Shown one piece after another: positions 1 to 10,434 of a stretch of 44,817 nucleotides of DNA. This stretch comes from Nemertoderma westbladi (Eukaryota > Xenacoelomorpha > Nemertodermatida > Nemertodermatidae), in the NCBI GenBank assembly GCA_032718475.1, contig JAUCBJ010008280.1:1-44817 (forward strand), written 5' to 3'. The translations under genes were made by a program, and so were the position numbers. Each line of letters begins with the position of its first letter. Position 1 is the first letter of the stretch. The notes beneath the pieces were generated by a model, which saw only the letters and a list, made by a program, of their open reading frames with translations, was not told where the DNA came from and ran no database searches.

Positions 1-181
1 TACGCTGCAACCTTACACTGTAATAATACAATTCAAGCATCCGAATTCAGTCTCCCGGGTGTAGATCCATCGGGTGAATGATCGCGCATGGGCTGACTTC
101 GGCTAATGTTTTGCGTATTAGCATAAATTATTGTCGTATGCTAAAGTGGTTTTAATTAACTAGAAGACATATAAATTTTGG

Positions 182-451
182 CAGGTTAAACTGCTAAAGG
201 TCTTCAAAAGCGCGAACAATCGGAGTCCCGGTGGGAATTACTACCTCAATGGATCGCCTTTCTCCGTACACGATAAAGATAACGGCGATCCGGATTGTCC
301 CAATGGAAACTGCGCCGACTAAGTCAATCTCAATGGGTATTGGTGGTATCTGGAGTTGCGGCATTTACGGGGAAGACAGTCGTGAAGGTGGTATTTATTG
401 GCTCACAGCCACTCAGCACGAACCCGTTTGATGAAGATTGGGAAAGACTGA
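182..451 (+). pseudogene. Decayed fibrinogen-related (FReD) domain, C-terminal part
   Basis: Translation in the frame of base 230 gives GNYYLNGSPFSVHDKDNG, then DPDCPNGNCAD, then a stop (320-322). FSxxDKDN...NCA is the calcium-site region of fibrinogen C-terminal domains. Just after the stop the same frame reads NLNGYWWY. From about 350 the next frame continues with WSCGIYGEDSREGGIYW and LTATQHEP, matching the WW..SCG...YG...G(I/M)YW end of the fold. At 431-451 the first frame resumes with MKIGKD and a stop, the usual MKI-type end of FReDs. So there is one in-frame stop and about two frameshifts. A TTTTGGCAG acceptor-like site just before 185 suggests a former last exon. FReDs are secreted or extracellular recognition domains; this copy cannot encode one unless the lesions are sequencing errors. 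Confidence 0.72.
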
Positions 452-570
452 AAGATTAGGAATATCTAGCCTAAAAGGATCAGTTTCAGTTATACATACT
501 ATTTACTATATTCAGATTTTCTTAATTAATATATATTTAATTTTAATTTAATTTAATTTCGTACATAGAA

Positions 571-576
571 AATAAA
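571..576 (+). promoter_or_regulatory. AATAAA polyadenylation-type signal
   Basis: AATAAA lies about 120 nt after the stop of the fibrinogen-domain relic, on the same strand, a normal distance for a 3' UTR. In AT-rich DNA this hexamer is also expected by chance. Confidence 0.3.
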
Positions 577-2213
577 TCTAGTACAGCATACATACAGGAC
601 CAACAAAGCACACTATATATAAGGAATGATGTTAATAACGATGCACAGGGTAAATTAGTTACTGTAAATATGTGTACAAACCAAACACCTAACTGATTTG
701 AAATTAGTATCTGTAAACTATTATAACTAAACCTAACATAGAGCTAACAGTATGAATACACAATATGAACAACAATAAACAAGTCAATTAGTGGAGATAT
801 AATTGAGAATGTCATCCAATTCAGATCTATCAAAACCAGGAATAAAAGTTTCTGCGCCACTAACTCTGCACTCAATTAATTCACGGCACATATTAATAAC
901 TGGTAAATGTTCTTGGGAGGTAAACCAAGAAACGTTATTGCAAAGTTTGGACGATAAATCATCAAAACGAACTTTACACTTATCAGCGATGTGTCTCAAA
1001 TTAGAACCACTGACGGACCTACAATCAAATAGAGTAACATTACCAAGAAAACAAATAGATGGTTTAGATGCACAACATAGATAACGGATACGGATAATCG
1101 ATCAAACCCTCTACCAAAAATTTATGAGAATTATATGGAAGCCCCCAAACTAATCGCATATTAATATTCCAGCTAGTTACCATTTTACGGCAAGAATCTC
1201 CCCAAAGTTCCCAAAGGTTACTCTCATAAAAACTCGTATAAATTCGCTGAATTTTTGATAAACTATATGGATGTGCAAACATGAATTCTTGTCTTAAACA
1301 ATTCAACCTACCAATAAATATTCCCCTTTTACGTAAAATATCGCTACTGAACTTACAACCTGAATCTAATATGTTACCCAAATGCGTGGCCTGTTTAACC
1401 CATGGCAAATAAACAGAACGATATAAACCTTGGCACCTGGTGGGTTCCAATTAAAACCAAAGGGGATACACTTCGACTTGCTTTTACTAGCATCTACATT
1501 TGTACTAAAGCACATATTAAATTCTTTAGCAAAATTATCACATGTCGAAATCATCTTTTGTAAACCAATAATAGATGGACACAAAAGAAAAATATCATCT
1601 GCATATACGAAAACACCAAGGTATCTAGAACCTAAATGACAACCAATCTTACTTTCTCTTAGCCGTACAATTAATTTATTTATCAAAACACAAAACAAAA
1701 TCGGGGAATCCACCGAGCCTTGTTTAACGCCATTTGAAATACTAAAAGTAGTGGAGCAGGCAGAACCCCATCTAACAAAACCGCACTGACCTTTGTACAT
1801 CGAAATTAGTGCACGCAGAAAAAGTGGCGAAAACCCCTTAACTAATAATTCTAAAAATAATGATTGCCACTCGACCATATCAAATGCCTTCGTAAGGTCA
1901 AGCAGGCACCCAAACACAGGGGTAGAGAACCGCTGGTAAAAAGATATCGTTTCCTTGGCCGCCCAGCTGCACATTGAGGTACTAGAATTACGTAGGAAAC
2001 CAAACTGTAATTCATCATTCTTAAATACATTATCCTGAGAAAGCAACATTACCCATTCAAACACCTTAACAATCAAAGAAGAAATAGCTATAGCACGGTT
2101 ATTAGTAGATAATGTATGGCTACCTAATTTATTATTAAGTGTAATTAAAGCAAATTTCAATAATAGCAATGGGACATAACTATGTAAAAGGAAAGAATTG
2201 AACAATTGAGCTA

Positions 2214-2262
2214 AATGCATGAATATGCATAATATGCATATGCATGAATAATGCATAAATAT
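2214..2262. repeat. ATGCAT-rich microsatellite in LINE-A
   Basis: A run of overlapping ATGCAT, ATGAAT and ATGCATAA words lies between the endonuclease and RT parts of LINE-A. It coincides with a stretch of the reading frame that has lost LINE similarity, so it is an expansion or insertion. Confidence 0.6.
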
Positions 2263-3453
2263 GATTAGCGATAGAAATATCGTCAGTCTTGCCATCAACC
2301 GACGTACTACAACCCTATAAGTACAATTACCTCGCAATCTCTTTATCTCTGAAAATAAATCCACGCTACTATTAGTCAAACATGACTGTAATAATTTATC
2401 TTTATTCACAATATCAGCTTGACGCTTAAGTCTTCGTACGGCATACTGATATTGCGCTCTGGACGACTGCCGCATATGGTATAGATTGCTCGCACTTGCA
2501 CTTGGTCTACCTGCACACACCCACAGGCTGTGCCAAAATATTGCGTCATCTTTGTATGGATGCACATGCTCGTTCCAACCAGGTAAAGTGTGACACTTAT
2601 TACCGTCATTAGAAATACCCCCAGTTTGGGGCAATACCCCTGAGGCATCATTCAGTGCACTCAAAATATCACTAGTATACTCATCAATATTATTAATATG
2701 CGCAGGATTATCACACAGTAAATTATTACAAGTACTACAATTCAATGATATTGAACTTAATCGCTCACTTAAATTAGATTTAAATAAAGATTTCTCATCA
2801 TCATTCGCCCGTGAAAAATTTGGTTTGGATGGTATGTTTCTAGAAACTGGTGATTCAGTCAAACCTTCAACCAAAAATTTAAAATAAATAGGGTTATGGT
2901 CAGACAGGTTGGCACCTGAGTGAACCACTCCCGCCTCAATGCCTGCATTAAGCACTGAGTCTGAAATTAAAAAATGATCAATAGTGGAAGTATATACCAT
3001 ATCATTAATCACACAAATATGCGTAAAATCAACATTGTAAGTATCCCATGCAATATTTAGATTAAAATCACGAATAAATTTTTGCAAATAATTAACATGA
3101 ACTGATTGACGCAAAAAATCAGAATTCAGATCTCCAGCTATAATTACATTATTTGAAGAAGAGGCACTTACAATGCGATTGATATCATTGCTCGATAATA
3201 AAAATTCATCAGAAACTATATCTGAATGCCTGGTATCGACTGGGAAATACGTATTTAGTAAAATAATTTCCCTTGAATTGGGAAATAATAATTTTAAAGC
3301 CAATAAATGTCTATTATCTGTGGTAACTGATACCACATACTTCAAAAGTGATTTACGCACTAATAAACATAACCCAGCCATTTGCCTTCCATGCTGTCCA
3401 GCAACATTAGAATCTGAAAAATAAGAAGGTTCAAAATAGCACTCAAAATCGGG

Positions 3454-3511
3454 AAAATGTTTTCTTTATGTAATTTACATTATTTTTAATAAAATTAATT
3501 AATAAAATGTT
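3454..3511. repeat. 50-bp insertion with 8-bp direct repeats inside LINE-A
   Basis: AAAATGTT occurs at 3454-3461 and 3504-3511. The 50 bases from one copy to the next interrupt the endonuclease frame exactly between IICIQEHF and PDFECYF. Subtracting one repeat and the intervening AT-rich bases puts both sides in one frame. This is what a small insertion with an 8-bp target duplication would leave, although polymerase slippage or repair could also produce it. Confidence 0.6.
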
Positions 3512-3679
3512 CCTGAATGCAAATTATATCAGCACTACAGGCTAATATTTTTATAAACTCAACTCTATCAGAAGAAAACCCCCTGCTGTTATAGGAGTAA
3601 ATTCTAAAATTGTAACCATTGTTTACTGGCCATATTAAAGTATAAAAAAATATAAATCTATATATATAGATTACATACA

Positions 3680-4680
3680 ATTATATGAACTCATACATTA
3701 CCTACAATTATATGTAAAATATTATATAAATGTTAAGTGAAAATAAAAAAAAAAAAATCTATATATATATATATCTAATGATTGTGACCATAAGTCATTT
3801 TGAAAGATCAAACAAAATATATATAACTTTTATGTAGAATTTAGCGATCTTATGGTTGCATATTATATAGTATTATGTATAATCATATTCTATATAACTC
3901 CAGCAATTTCTACACTTTAGCCAAATCGGGAAATCCTTGGTAGGACTGGTCATATGGATGCACAACACATTTTGATGATATAAGAATATTTAATTAGTTA
4001 TGTATATCTATATAACTTTATATATGTATTTGGTTTGTTTATAGGACTGTTACTAAGATAAAACATTTCCATTTTTAATTAAACATCAAATTTCACGTTT
4101 TTGCCTAACGGACCTACACCCTATCACAACATTTAATGAATTAAAATTGTTTTTACTAACTAGTGAACATCATTATGTGCAAATATCACGATTCAGAGTT
4201 ATGACCGCTGATCATAGTACCAAACGAGAGAGAGCGAGCTTTGTTGAATAAGAAACGAAGTATGAAATTTTGATACATTACATTAAATTATCACAACTAA
4301 AAATGCTAAATAATAAATTAATCACATTAATATTGTAACATTTATATCAATTTACGCTATTAATTGCAGACTACAACTACCACTAACTAGACCTAAAATT
4401 ATAGCTGTTGTTATAAAATAATGAATGCCCTCACGCTTTTAAAAAATTTGAATATTATTAAGCTAAATATTATCATCTGCAACTTGAGCTGTATTCTATT
4501 TCTCTATTTATTCCAGCATTGTTCCCTTGACCTTTGGCCTCTGAAAAAATATGCTTTTACAATCCCTCGAATATACGGATAAAAAGTTGGACAAAAAATA
4601 ATTATTTATGTAAAAGAATAGTCATTTTTCAAAATTAACAAAATTCATATAAGTTTGAGATAAAATATGCAGCCATATTA
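3680..4680. other. AT-rich intergenic or intronic DNA, no gene seen
   Basis: Very AT-rich, with a TA dinucleotide run near 3760-3775. CCATAAG at 3789 and CTTATGG at 3851 are weak members of the palindromic family described nearby. I see no coding frame, RNA gene or clear mobile-element end. Confidence 0.5.
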
Positions 4681-4689
4681 CAAATTTAT

Positions 4690-4920
4690 AAATCAAATTC
4701 CTAAATTCCATAAAACTGTATCTTTGATAAACATTTGTTATTTTATTTGCTATAATTATATTGCATTTTCGTTTCCTTTAAGTTTTAAATTCATGAAATA
4801 ATTAATGATATTGTATTAATTATCCAAAATATAACTTAAAAAAAAACATAATAATAGTTATAATAATATGACATGCAACCATAAGACATATCAACTGCTT
4901 ATGGTGCATGATTTATTTAA
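4690..4920. repeat. Palindrome-bearing interspersed repeat, copy 1
   Basis: An AT-rich leader ending in a run of A and CATAATAA is followed by ACATGCAACCATAAG (about 4870), a short spacer and CTTATGGTGCATG, then TTTATTTAAACTA. The two arms pair as a hairpin. The same order (leader, arm, spacer, arm, TTTATTTAAACT) recurs near 9050 with similar leader sequence, so this is a dispersed repeat family and not a chance palindrome. Confidence 0.6.
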
Positions 4921-5337
4921 ACTATATTTCAGATTGAGTTTTGGTGTATTGGAAGGTTTGAGGTACTTGAAGTTTTAGCATTATTCTTTATAAACCTTTC
5001 CTACTAAATATACCGAATAATGTTGAAATTTAATAGGCAGCCATATAACGAATCATTATAAAGAAAAATTTATACAATAATTACATTATCACATTAGATA
5101 CAACAATTATTGTATTTTTCTTTTTATTCATATTTTAAATTGATAAAATAATATTTCATAATGTTTTTAATTAAAGAAATAAGGCTTTTAAAATACATAT
5201 ATAATATTATTTTATTTATTTGTAATAATTGTATGGAATTAATTTCGCACAAACAAATCGCCAGAGCGACATATTTTCCAGCTTTATACCGCAGTGCGAC
5301 ATGTGCGCAGCGCAGTGCACATTAGTTATGAAATAAG

Positions 5338-5400
5338 ACATGCAACCATAATACAGTCCCAGTGCTTAAGGCTGCATGTTTTATTTAAACTTTACTTTTG
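5338..5400. repeat. Palindrome-bearing interspersed repeat, copy 2
   Basis: ACATGCAACCATAATAC and CTTAAGGCTGCATG flank a short spacer and are followed by TTTTATTTAAACTTTA, matching the copies at 4870, 6250 and 9047 with a few mismatches in the arms. Confidence 0.6.
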
Positions 5401-5499
5401 AAGCGAGTTTGTAGGTAATGGTTGTTTGAACATTGAACTAAGTAGATATTTCTCGAATAATTCGAGAAAATTCAGATTTATTTTAATTTTAACATATTA

Positions 5500-5830
5500 A
5501 TTCTGACCTTCTGACCGTTTGTCTGTTGATCTGTTTTACATAATATAGTATCTCTCAACCCATAGCAAAAACCTATGGCATGGAGTTTTCCTAGTCTGTG
5601 ATTTCATTCCCGATTACGGTTTTCATGTTTGGTGGCATCTAGACTGTCTGTATGTCTGTCCGTTTGCCTGCCTATGTGTCTGTCAAAATATAATATTTCA
5701 CCATACAAAGCTAAAATCTTGGGCATCTGTGTTTTATCGTTATCGACTTCATTTTTAGTGGCATATAAACTGTTTTCGATCAGTCTTACATAATTAAATT
5801 TCGACCACAAGTTATTATATCCCAGAATAC
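5500..5830 (+). repeat. Diverged units of the ~146-bp satellite family
   Basis: Contains CTGTCTGTATGTCTGTCCG, then TGTCTGTCAAAATATAATAT, then ACCATACAAAGCTAAAATC, then TGACTTCATTTT-like sequence. This is the order of landmarks in the arrays starting at 6785, with many more differences. About two units are present. Confidence 0.65.
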
Positions 5831-6244
5831 AGGAGTTTTCGCACCAAATATACTTTTTTTACCGCCCCAAATAGGTAAAATAGCCCCAAATTTCAGTTAG
5901 TCAGTCAGTCAGCAACGATTCGGTTCCTAATAACGGATCTACTGATAGCTAAATTATAATTACTTAGTCAAGCTGATAAACCCAGAATTGCTAATTAAAG
6001 TTGTGTGGTTTAACGGATCACATTACTTATCAAAGGTCAAGCAGATTATTGTATTGGAAACCGGTTGCTTATTAGAGTTGTTTTCATCCAAACCCAGCAG
6101 CAAACACGGATTACGTATACTGCATTACGATTACTGCAAACAAGTATTGTACTTTCTGTTTTGGTCGGCCTCCACCATACGAGTTTCGAATTATGTTTTT
6201 TTTTTGAGAAGCCGTTCTGTAGTGCAGATGATCGTGGGATCCAC

Positions 6245-6765
6245 TAATATGACATGCAACCATAAGACAGCTCCATTGCTTATGGCTGCATGTTTTATAT
6301 TTAAACTTCATCTCATACATGAGTCTACATGCAATGGGTGGTATATCTAAATAGATTGAGGCACTTGAATTAAGGTTGAAATATGATATACAGCCGTATA
6401 ACAGTGTAATTAGACTTAAAATAAACCTAATATTATTTAAAATAAGACATGCAACGCAATGCATTGAAATTTCCAGTGCTTATTTCAAGTTCCATGCACA
6501 TTTTATTAAACTATATTCCATTCTAGAGTTTGTAATGTAGTTCGTGGGGGCTGGTTTATCTAAATAGATATTATTCTCAGAAAAGTTCGAGTAATTTCGA
6601 TTTTATTAAAGTTTTCATTTTGCTATTGGAATAACAAGGAATATTGATGTAATTAATATCCAATTTAATTTGTATCACTAATTAATTGCAGTTATTACAA
6701 CAAAGTTTCGGTAAACAATCATAAACTTAGCATATAATGGTTGCTATAAAGCTAGAGTTCAGATT
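6245..6765. repeat. ~500-bp duplicated segment, copy 1 (flanks satellite array A)
   Basis: From the palindrome arm ATGCAACCATAAGAC to TAGCATATAATGGTTGCTAT, this segment matches 9042-9535 almost base for base, with scattered substitutions and small indels. It contains two palindrome modules (about 6250-6307 and 6446-6512). The two copies lie on either side of satellite array A in direct orientation. Confidence 0.75.
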
Positions 6766-6784
6766 TTATTTACGGTATCAATTT

Positions 6785-8612
6785 TCATGTTTGGCAGCGT
6801 TTGTAAAGTTTTATGTCTGTCCGTTTGTCAGTCGATCTGTCTGTCAAAATACAATATGACACCCTACAAAGCTAAAATCCTGGGAAATTCTGCTTTCTTG
6901 GATTCTGACTTAATTTACGGTAGCAGTTTTCATGTTTGGAAGCATTTTTACAGTTTGTATACCTCTGTCTGTTTGTCAGTCGATCTGTCTGTCAAAATAC
7001 AATATGACACCCTACAAATCTTAAATCTTGGGAATGTCTGTTTTTTTGGATTCTGACTTCAATTACGGTATCAGTTTTCATATTTGGCAGCGTTTGTAAA
7101 CTTTGTATGTCTGTCCGTTTGTCAGTCGATCTGTCTGTCAAAATACAATATGACACCCTATAAAGCTTAAATCTTGGAAATGTCTGTTTTTTGGACTCTG
7201 ACTTCATTTACGGTATCAGTTTTGATGTTTGGCAGCATTTGTAAAGTTTGTATGTCTGTCCGTTTGTCAGTCGATCTGTCTGTCAAAATACAATATGACA
7301 CCCTATAAAGCTTAAATCTTGGGAATGTCTGTTTTCTTAAATTCCAACTTCATGTACGGTATCAGTTTTCAAGTTTGGCAGAATTTGTACAGTTTGTATA
7401 CGTCTGTCCGTTTGTCAGTCGATCTGTCCGTCAAAATACAATATGACACCCTACAAAGCTAAAATCCTGGGAATGTCTGTTTTCTTGCACTCTGACTTCA
7501 TTTACCGTATCAGTTTTCATGTTTGGCAGCATTTGTACAGTTGGTATGTCTGTCCGTTTGTCAGTCGATCTGTCTGTCAAAATACAATATGACACCCTAC
7601 AAATGCTAAAATCCTGAGAATGTCTGTTTTCTTGGACTCTGACTTCATTTACCTTATCAGTTTTCATGTTTGGCAGCATTGTACAGTTTATTATGACTGT
7701 CCGTTTGTCAGTCAATCTGTCTGTCAAAATACAATATGACACCATACAAAGCTAGAATCCCGGGAATGTCTGTTTTCTTGGACTCTGACTTCATTTACTG
7801 TTTTAGTTGTCATGTTTGGCAGCAATTGAACAGTTTGTATGTCTGTCCATTTGTCAGTCGATGTGTCTGTCAAAATACAATATGACACCCTTCAAATTCT
7901 AAAATCCTGAGAATGTCTGTTTTCTTGGACTCTGACTTCATTTACCGTATCAGTTTTCATGTTTGGCAGCATTGTACAGTTTATTATGACTGTCCGTTTG
8001 TCAGTCAATCTGTCTGTCAAAATACAATATAACACCATACAAAGCTAAAATCCCGGGAATATCTGTTTTCTTGGACTCTGACTTCATTTACTGTTTCAGT
8101 TGTCATGTTTGGCAGCAATTTAACAGTTTGTATGTCTGTCCGTTTGTCAGTCGATGTGTCTGTCAAAATACAATATGACACCCTTCAAATTCTCATATCC
8201 TGAGAATGTCTGTTTTCTTGGACTCTGACTTCATTTACCGTGTCAGTTTTCATGTTTGGCAGCATTGTACAGTTTGTATGTCTGTCCGTTTGTCAGTCAA
8301 TCTGTCTGTCAAAATACAATATGACACCATACAAAGCTAAAATCCCGGGAATGTCTGTTTTCTTGGACTCTGACTTCATTTACGGTATTAGTTTTCATGT
8401 TTAGCTGCATTTGTTCAGTTTGTATACGTTTGTCCGTTTGTCAGTCGATCTGTCTGTCAAAATACAATATGAAACCCTACAAAGGCTAAAATCCTGAGAA
8501 TGTCTGTTTTCTTGGACTTTGACTTCATTTACCGTATCGCATTTGCGGTATCAGTTTTGATATTTGGCAGCATTTGTAAAGTTTGTATGTCTGTCCGTTT
8601 GTCAGTCGATCT
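6785..8612 (+). repeat. Satellite array A, ~146-bp monomer
   Basis: About 12-13 tandem monomers. Landmarks recur every 145-148 bp: TTTTCATGTTTGGCAGC, GTCTGTCCGTTTGTCAGTC, TGTCTGTCAAAATACAATAT, and TCTTGGACTCTGACTTCATT. Starts at 6786, 6931, 7079 and 7224 show the period. Open frames crossing the array are incidental: the period is not a multiple of three and the peptides only restate the repeat. Confidence 0.92.
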
Positions 8613-8822
8613 ATTAGTCCGGTAGTTTCAGAGATGTATTCTAAAGCTTTGAACTTTGGGCCATGTGCCCTTTCTACTACAACCGTATCATTTGTCGATC
8701 TTGTGTCTCTCTGTACTAATATTTAGTGTGAAGTTTGTGCTATCTAGCCAGACAACCTGTGGTTAGTGAGAACTAAAAATGCGGCGCCTGTCCTTTCTCA
8801 AAATTAACTATAGATTATATAA
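8613..8822. other. Spacer between satellite array A and the palindromic repeat
   Basis: No repeat, ORF or RNA signal recognised here. The satellite ends at the last GTCAGTCGATCT before 8615. Confidence 0.4.
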
Positions 8823-9535
8823 AACATGCAGCCATAAAACCAATTCATTGCAGTTATTAATTAAACAGACTCTTTGATAAAATTAGTAACTACAAATTAT
8901 TGTACTTTCATTTCTTTTATATTTTCAAGGGATTAAATCATTTAAATAATTCAACTAACTAACTAATTTAACCATTTATAATATTGTATTTATTAATTGA
9001 CCAAAATATGACATAAAAAAAACATAATAATTATTATTATAATATAACATGCAACCATAAGAGAGTTCCATTGCTTAAGGCTGCATGTTTTATTTAAACT
9101 TTATCGCAGACGTGAGTTTACATGTAATGGCTGGTTTATCTAAATAGATTGAGACACTTGAATTAAGGTTGAAATATGATATGTAACCGTATAACAGTAT
9201 AATAAGACTTAAAATAAACCTAATATTATTTATAATAATGCATGCAACTGTATTGAAAGTTCCAGTGCTTATGGCTGCACGTTTTATTTAAACTGTATTC
9301 CAGAAAAGAGTTGTATTGTAGTGGGGGCTGGTTTATCTAAATAGATAATTCTCAGAAAAGTTCGAGTAATTCCGATTTTTTTAAAGTTTTCATTACTTGA
9401 TATTGGAATAATTAGGAATATTGATGTAATTCATATCCAATTTAATTTGTATCACTAATTAATTGCAGTTATTACAACAAAGTTACGGTAAACAATTATA
9501 AAATTAGCATATAATAGTTGCTATGAAGCTATGCA
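8823..9535. repeat. Palindrome-bearing repeat plus ~500-bp duplicated segment, copy 2
   Basis: 8823-9041 resembles 4690-4870, and 9042-9535 resembles 6245-6760. Together they show that the repeat family is longer than either partial copy. Palindrome modules lie at about 9047-9103 and 9238-9293, each ending in TTTATTTAAACT. Confidence 0.7.
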
Positions 9536-9749
9536 GAAGAATACAGACGTGTTTAAGAGATTATTATTACTAAGTTAGTGATAGTTAGTTATAGAAGTAT
9601 AAGTACGTTCGTCCTATAGGCCGCAACGCTGCAATACGGTACTTTACTGCGTTAAGAGTAAAACACCAGAACTCTGAAAAGTTCGCATAATATTGTTGCA
9701 AATGTACCAATTGTTGATATCACACGTGAACCTTTTAGAGTTTATTTAG

Positions 9750-10243
9750 GGCAGCAGTAGAGACAGCCTTCTTAGATGGGAGTCCATGCTGGTCTCTGAC
9801 TGACTGCAGAGTATACAAAACCTCTGGATGGCACATTCACAATAATGCTACGCCGGGGTCATTGTGTCAAGAAGAACGAACACATCTCCATAACCAGACT
9901 GTGAACAACATCGGAAGTGTTTCATTAGTCTCCGAAAGCTTTTGCTTGAACTGAGCTGCCACCGCCTTGTAGGACATTGCTTTCACAGTGTGGACCAGCC
10001 TGTGCATAATCTTGTGCTTTGGCGGCCTCATGGAACGACTATGTATGGTGGTAAGCCCATGACTTTCTTGAGACGCATTTTAAAGAACACTGGACTTGAA
10101 GATGCGGATGATCTAGCAAATGTCATGGGTGATAGGGAGTTGAGGTGGAGCAATTTTATCGACAAGCCGACACATCTTTCTTAATATATTTGATATAATT
10201 AATGCAGCCGCAATGCAACATGCCGATAGTAGTAGTAGTAGTT
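9750..10243 (+). mobile_element. LINE-B fragment, 3' end of a non-LTR retrotransposon
   Basis: A 5'-truncated copy of the LINE family whose minus-strand copy lies at 24.6-27.2 kb. 9820-9875 is nearly identical to the reverse complement of 25790-25850. The last ORF part (about 9950-10184) reads LSCHRLVGHCFHSVDQPVHN, then LVLWRPHGTT, then FLRRILKNTGLEDADDL, ANVMGDRELRW and a stop. This is the GH(xxR)...W.P.G...GRP/GKP...D.G...DRE.W tail typical of many invertebrate LINE ORF2 proteins. The element ends in a short (AGT)n tail near 10228-10243. Frameshifts make it non-functional. Confidence 0.82.
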
Positions 10244-10434
10244 ATAGATGTTTGTTGATACCAATAGAAAGATAGAAGAAATATTGGGTATAAAAGTTTC
10301 ATCAATTATTATCTGCTTGTAGCAATTAATCTATATGTGTACCGACATTTGCTGGGGCTCATATCCATATACAATTATATTAGACCAGACAGCTAAAATT
10401 TTCCATATGTAGATTTTCATCACTGATGTCATTT
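10244..10434. other. Short unique stretch before satellite array B
   Basis: AT-rich, no ORF or repeat recognised. Confidence 0.4.

Larger units (their letters stand above)
784..3634 (-). pseudogene. LINE-A ORF2 relic (endonuclease plus reverse transcriptase)
   Basis: The first segment (about 3623-3505) carries the endonuclease start, FRIYSYNSRGF and IICIQEHF. The main open stretch (3381-1366) carries AGDLNSDF (about 3147-3113) and LSDHNPI (about 2913-2887), both endonuclease motifs. It then carries RT motif A DLTKAFD (about 1911-1879), motif B NGVKQGSVDSP (about 1735-1703) and motif C YADD (1605-1594). The C-terminal part shifts frame near 1440 (LPWVKQATHLGN...) and again near 1075, ending at the TGA at 784-786. 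The start of the RT between about 2330 and 2190 is scrambled and contains an ATGCAT-rich microsatellite. With a 50-bp insertion and at least two frameshifts it cannot encode an intact protein. Its role would have been target-primed reverse transcription. Confidence 0.85.
530..3640 (-). mobile_element. Non-LTR retrotransposon (LINE-A), 5'-truncated, degenerate
   Basis: A minus-strand LINE copy. It reads from an apurinic-type endonuclease (starting about 3623), through reverse transcriptase, to a C-terminal region ending at 784. It is followed by an AT-rich 3' part with an AAATT-type short tandem tail near 535-560. The order endonuclease then RT, a GDLN/SDH endonuclease and a YADD-type RT place it in the APE-type LINEs, in the broad CR1/L2/Jockey range; the clade is not assigned. 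Nothing resembling an ORF1 is visible upstream, so the copy is probably 5'-truncated. The 3' boundary is approximate. Confidence 0.85.
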
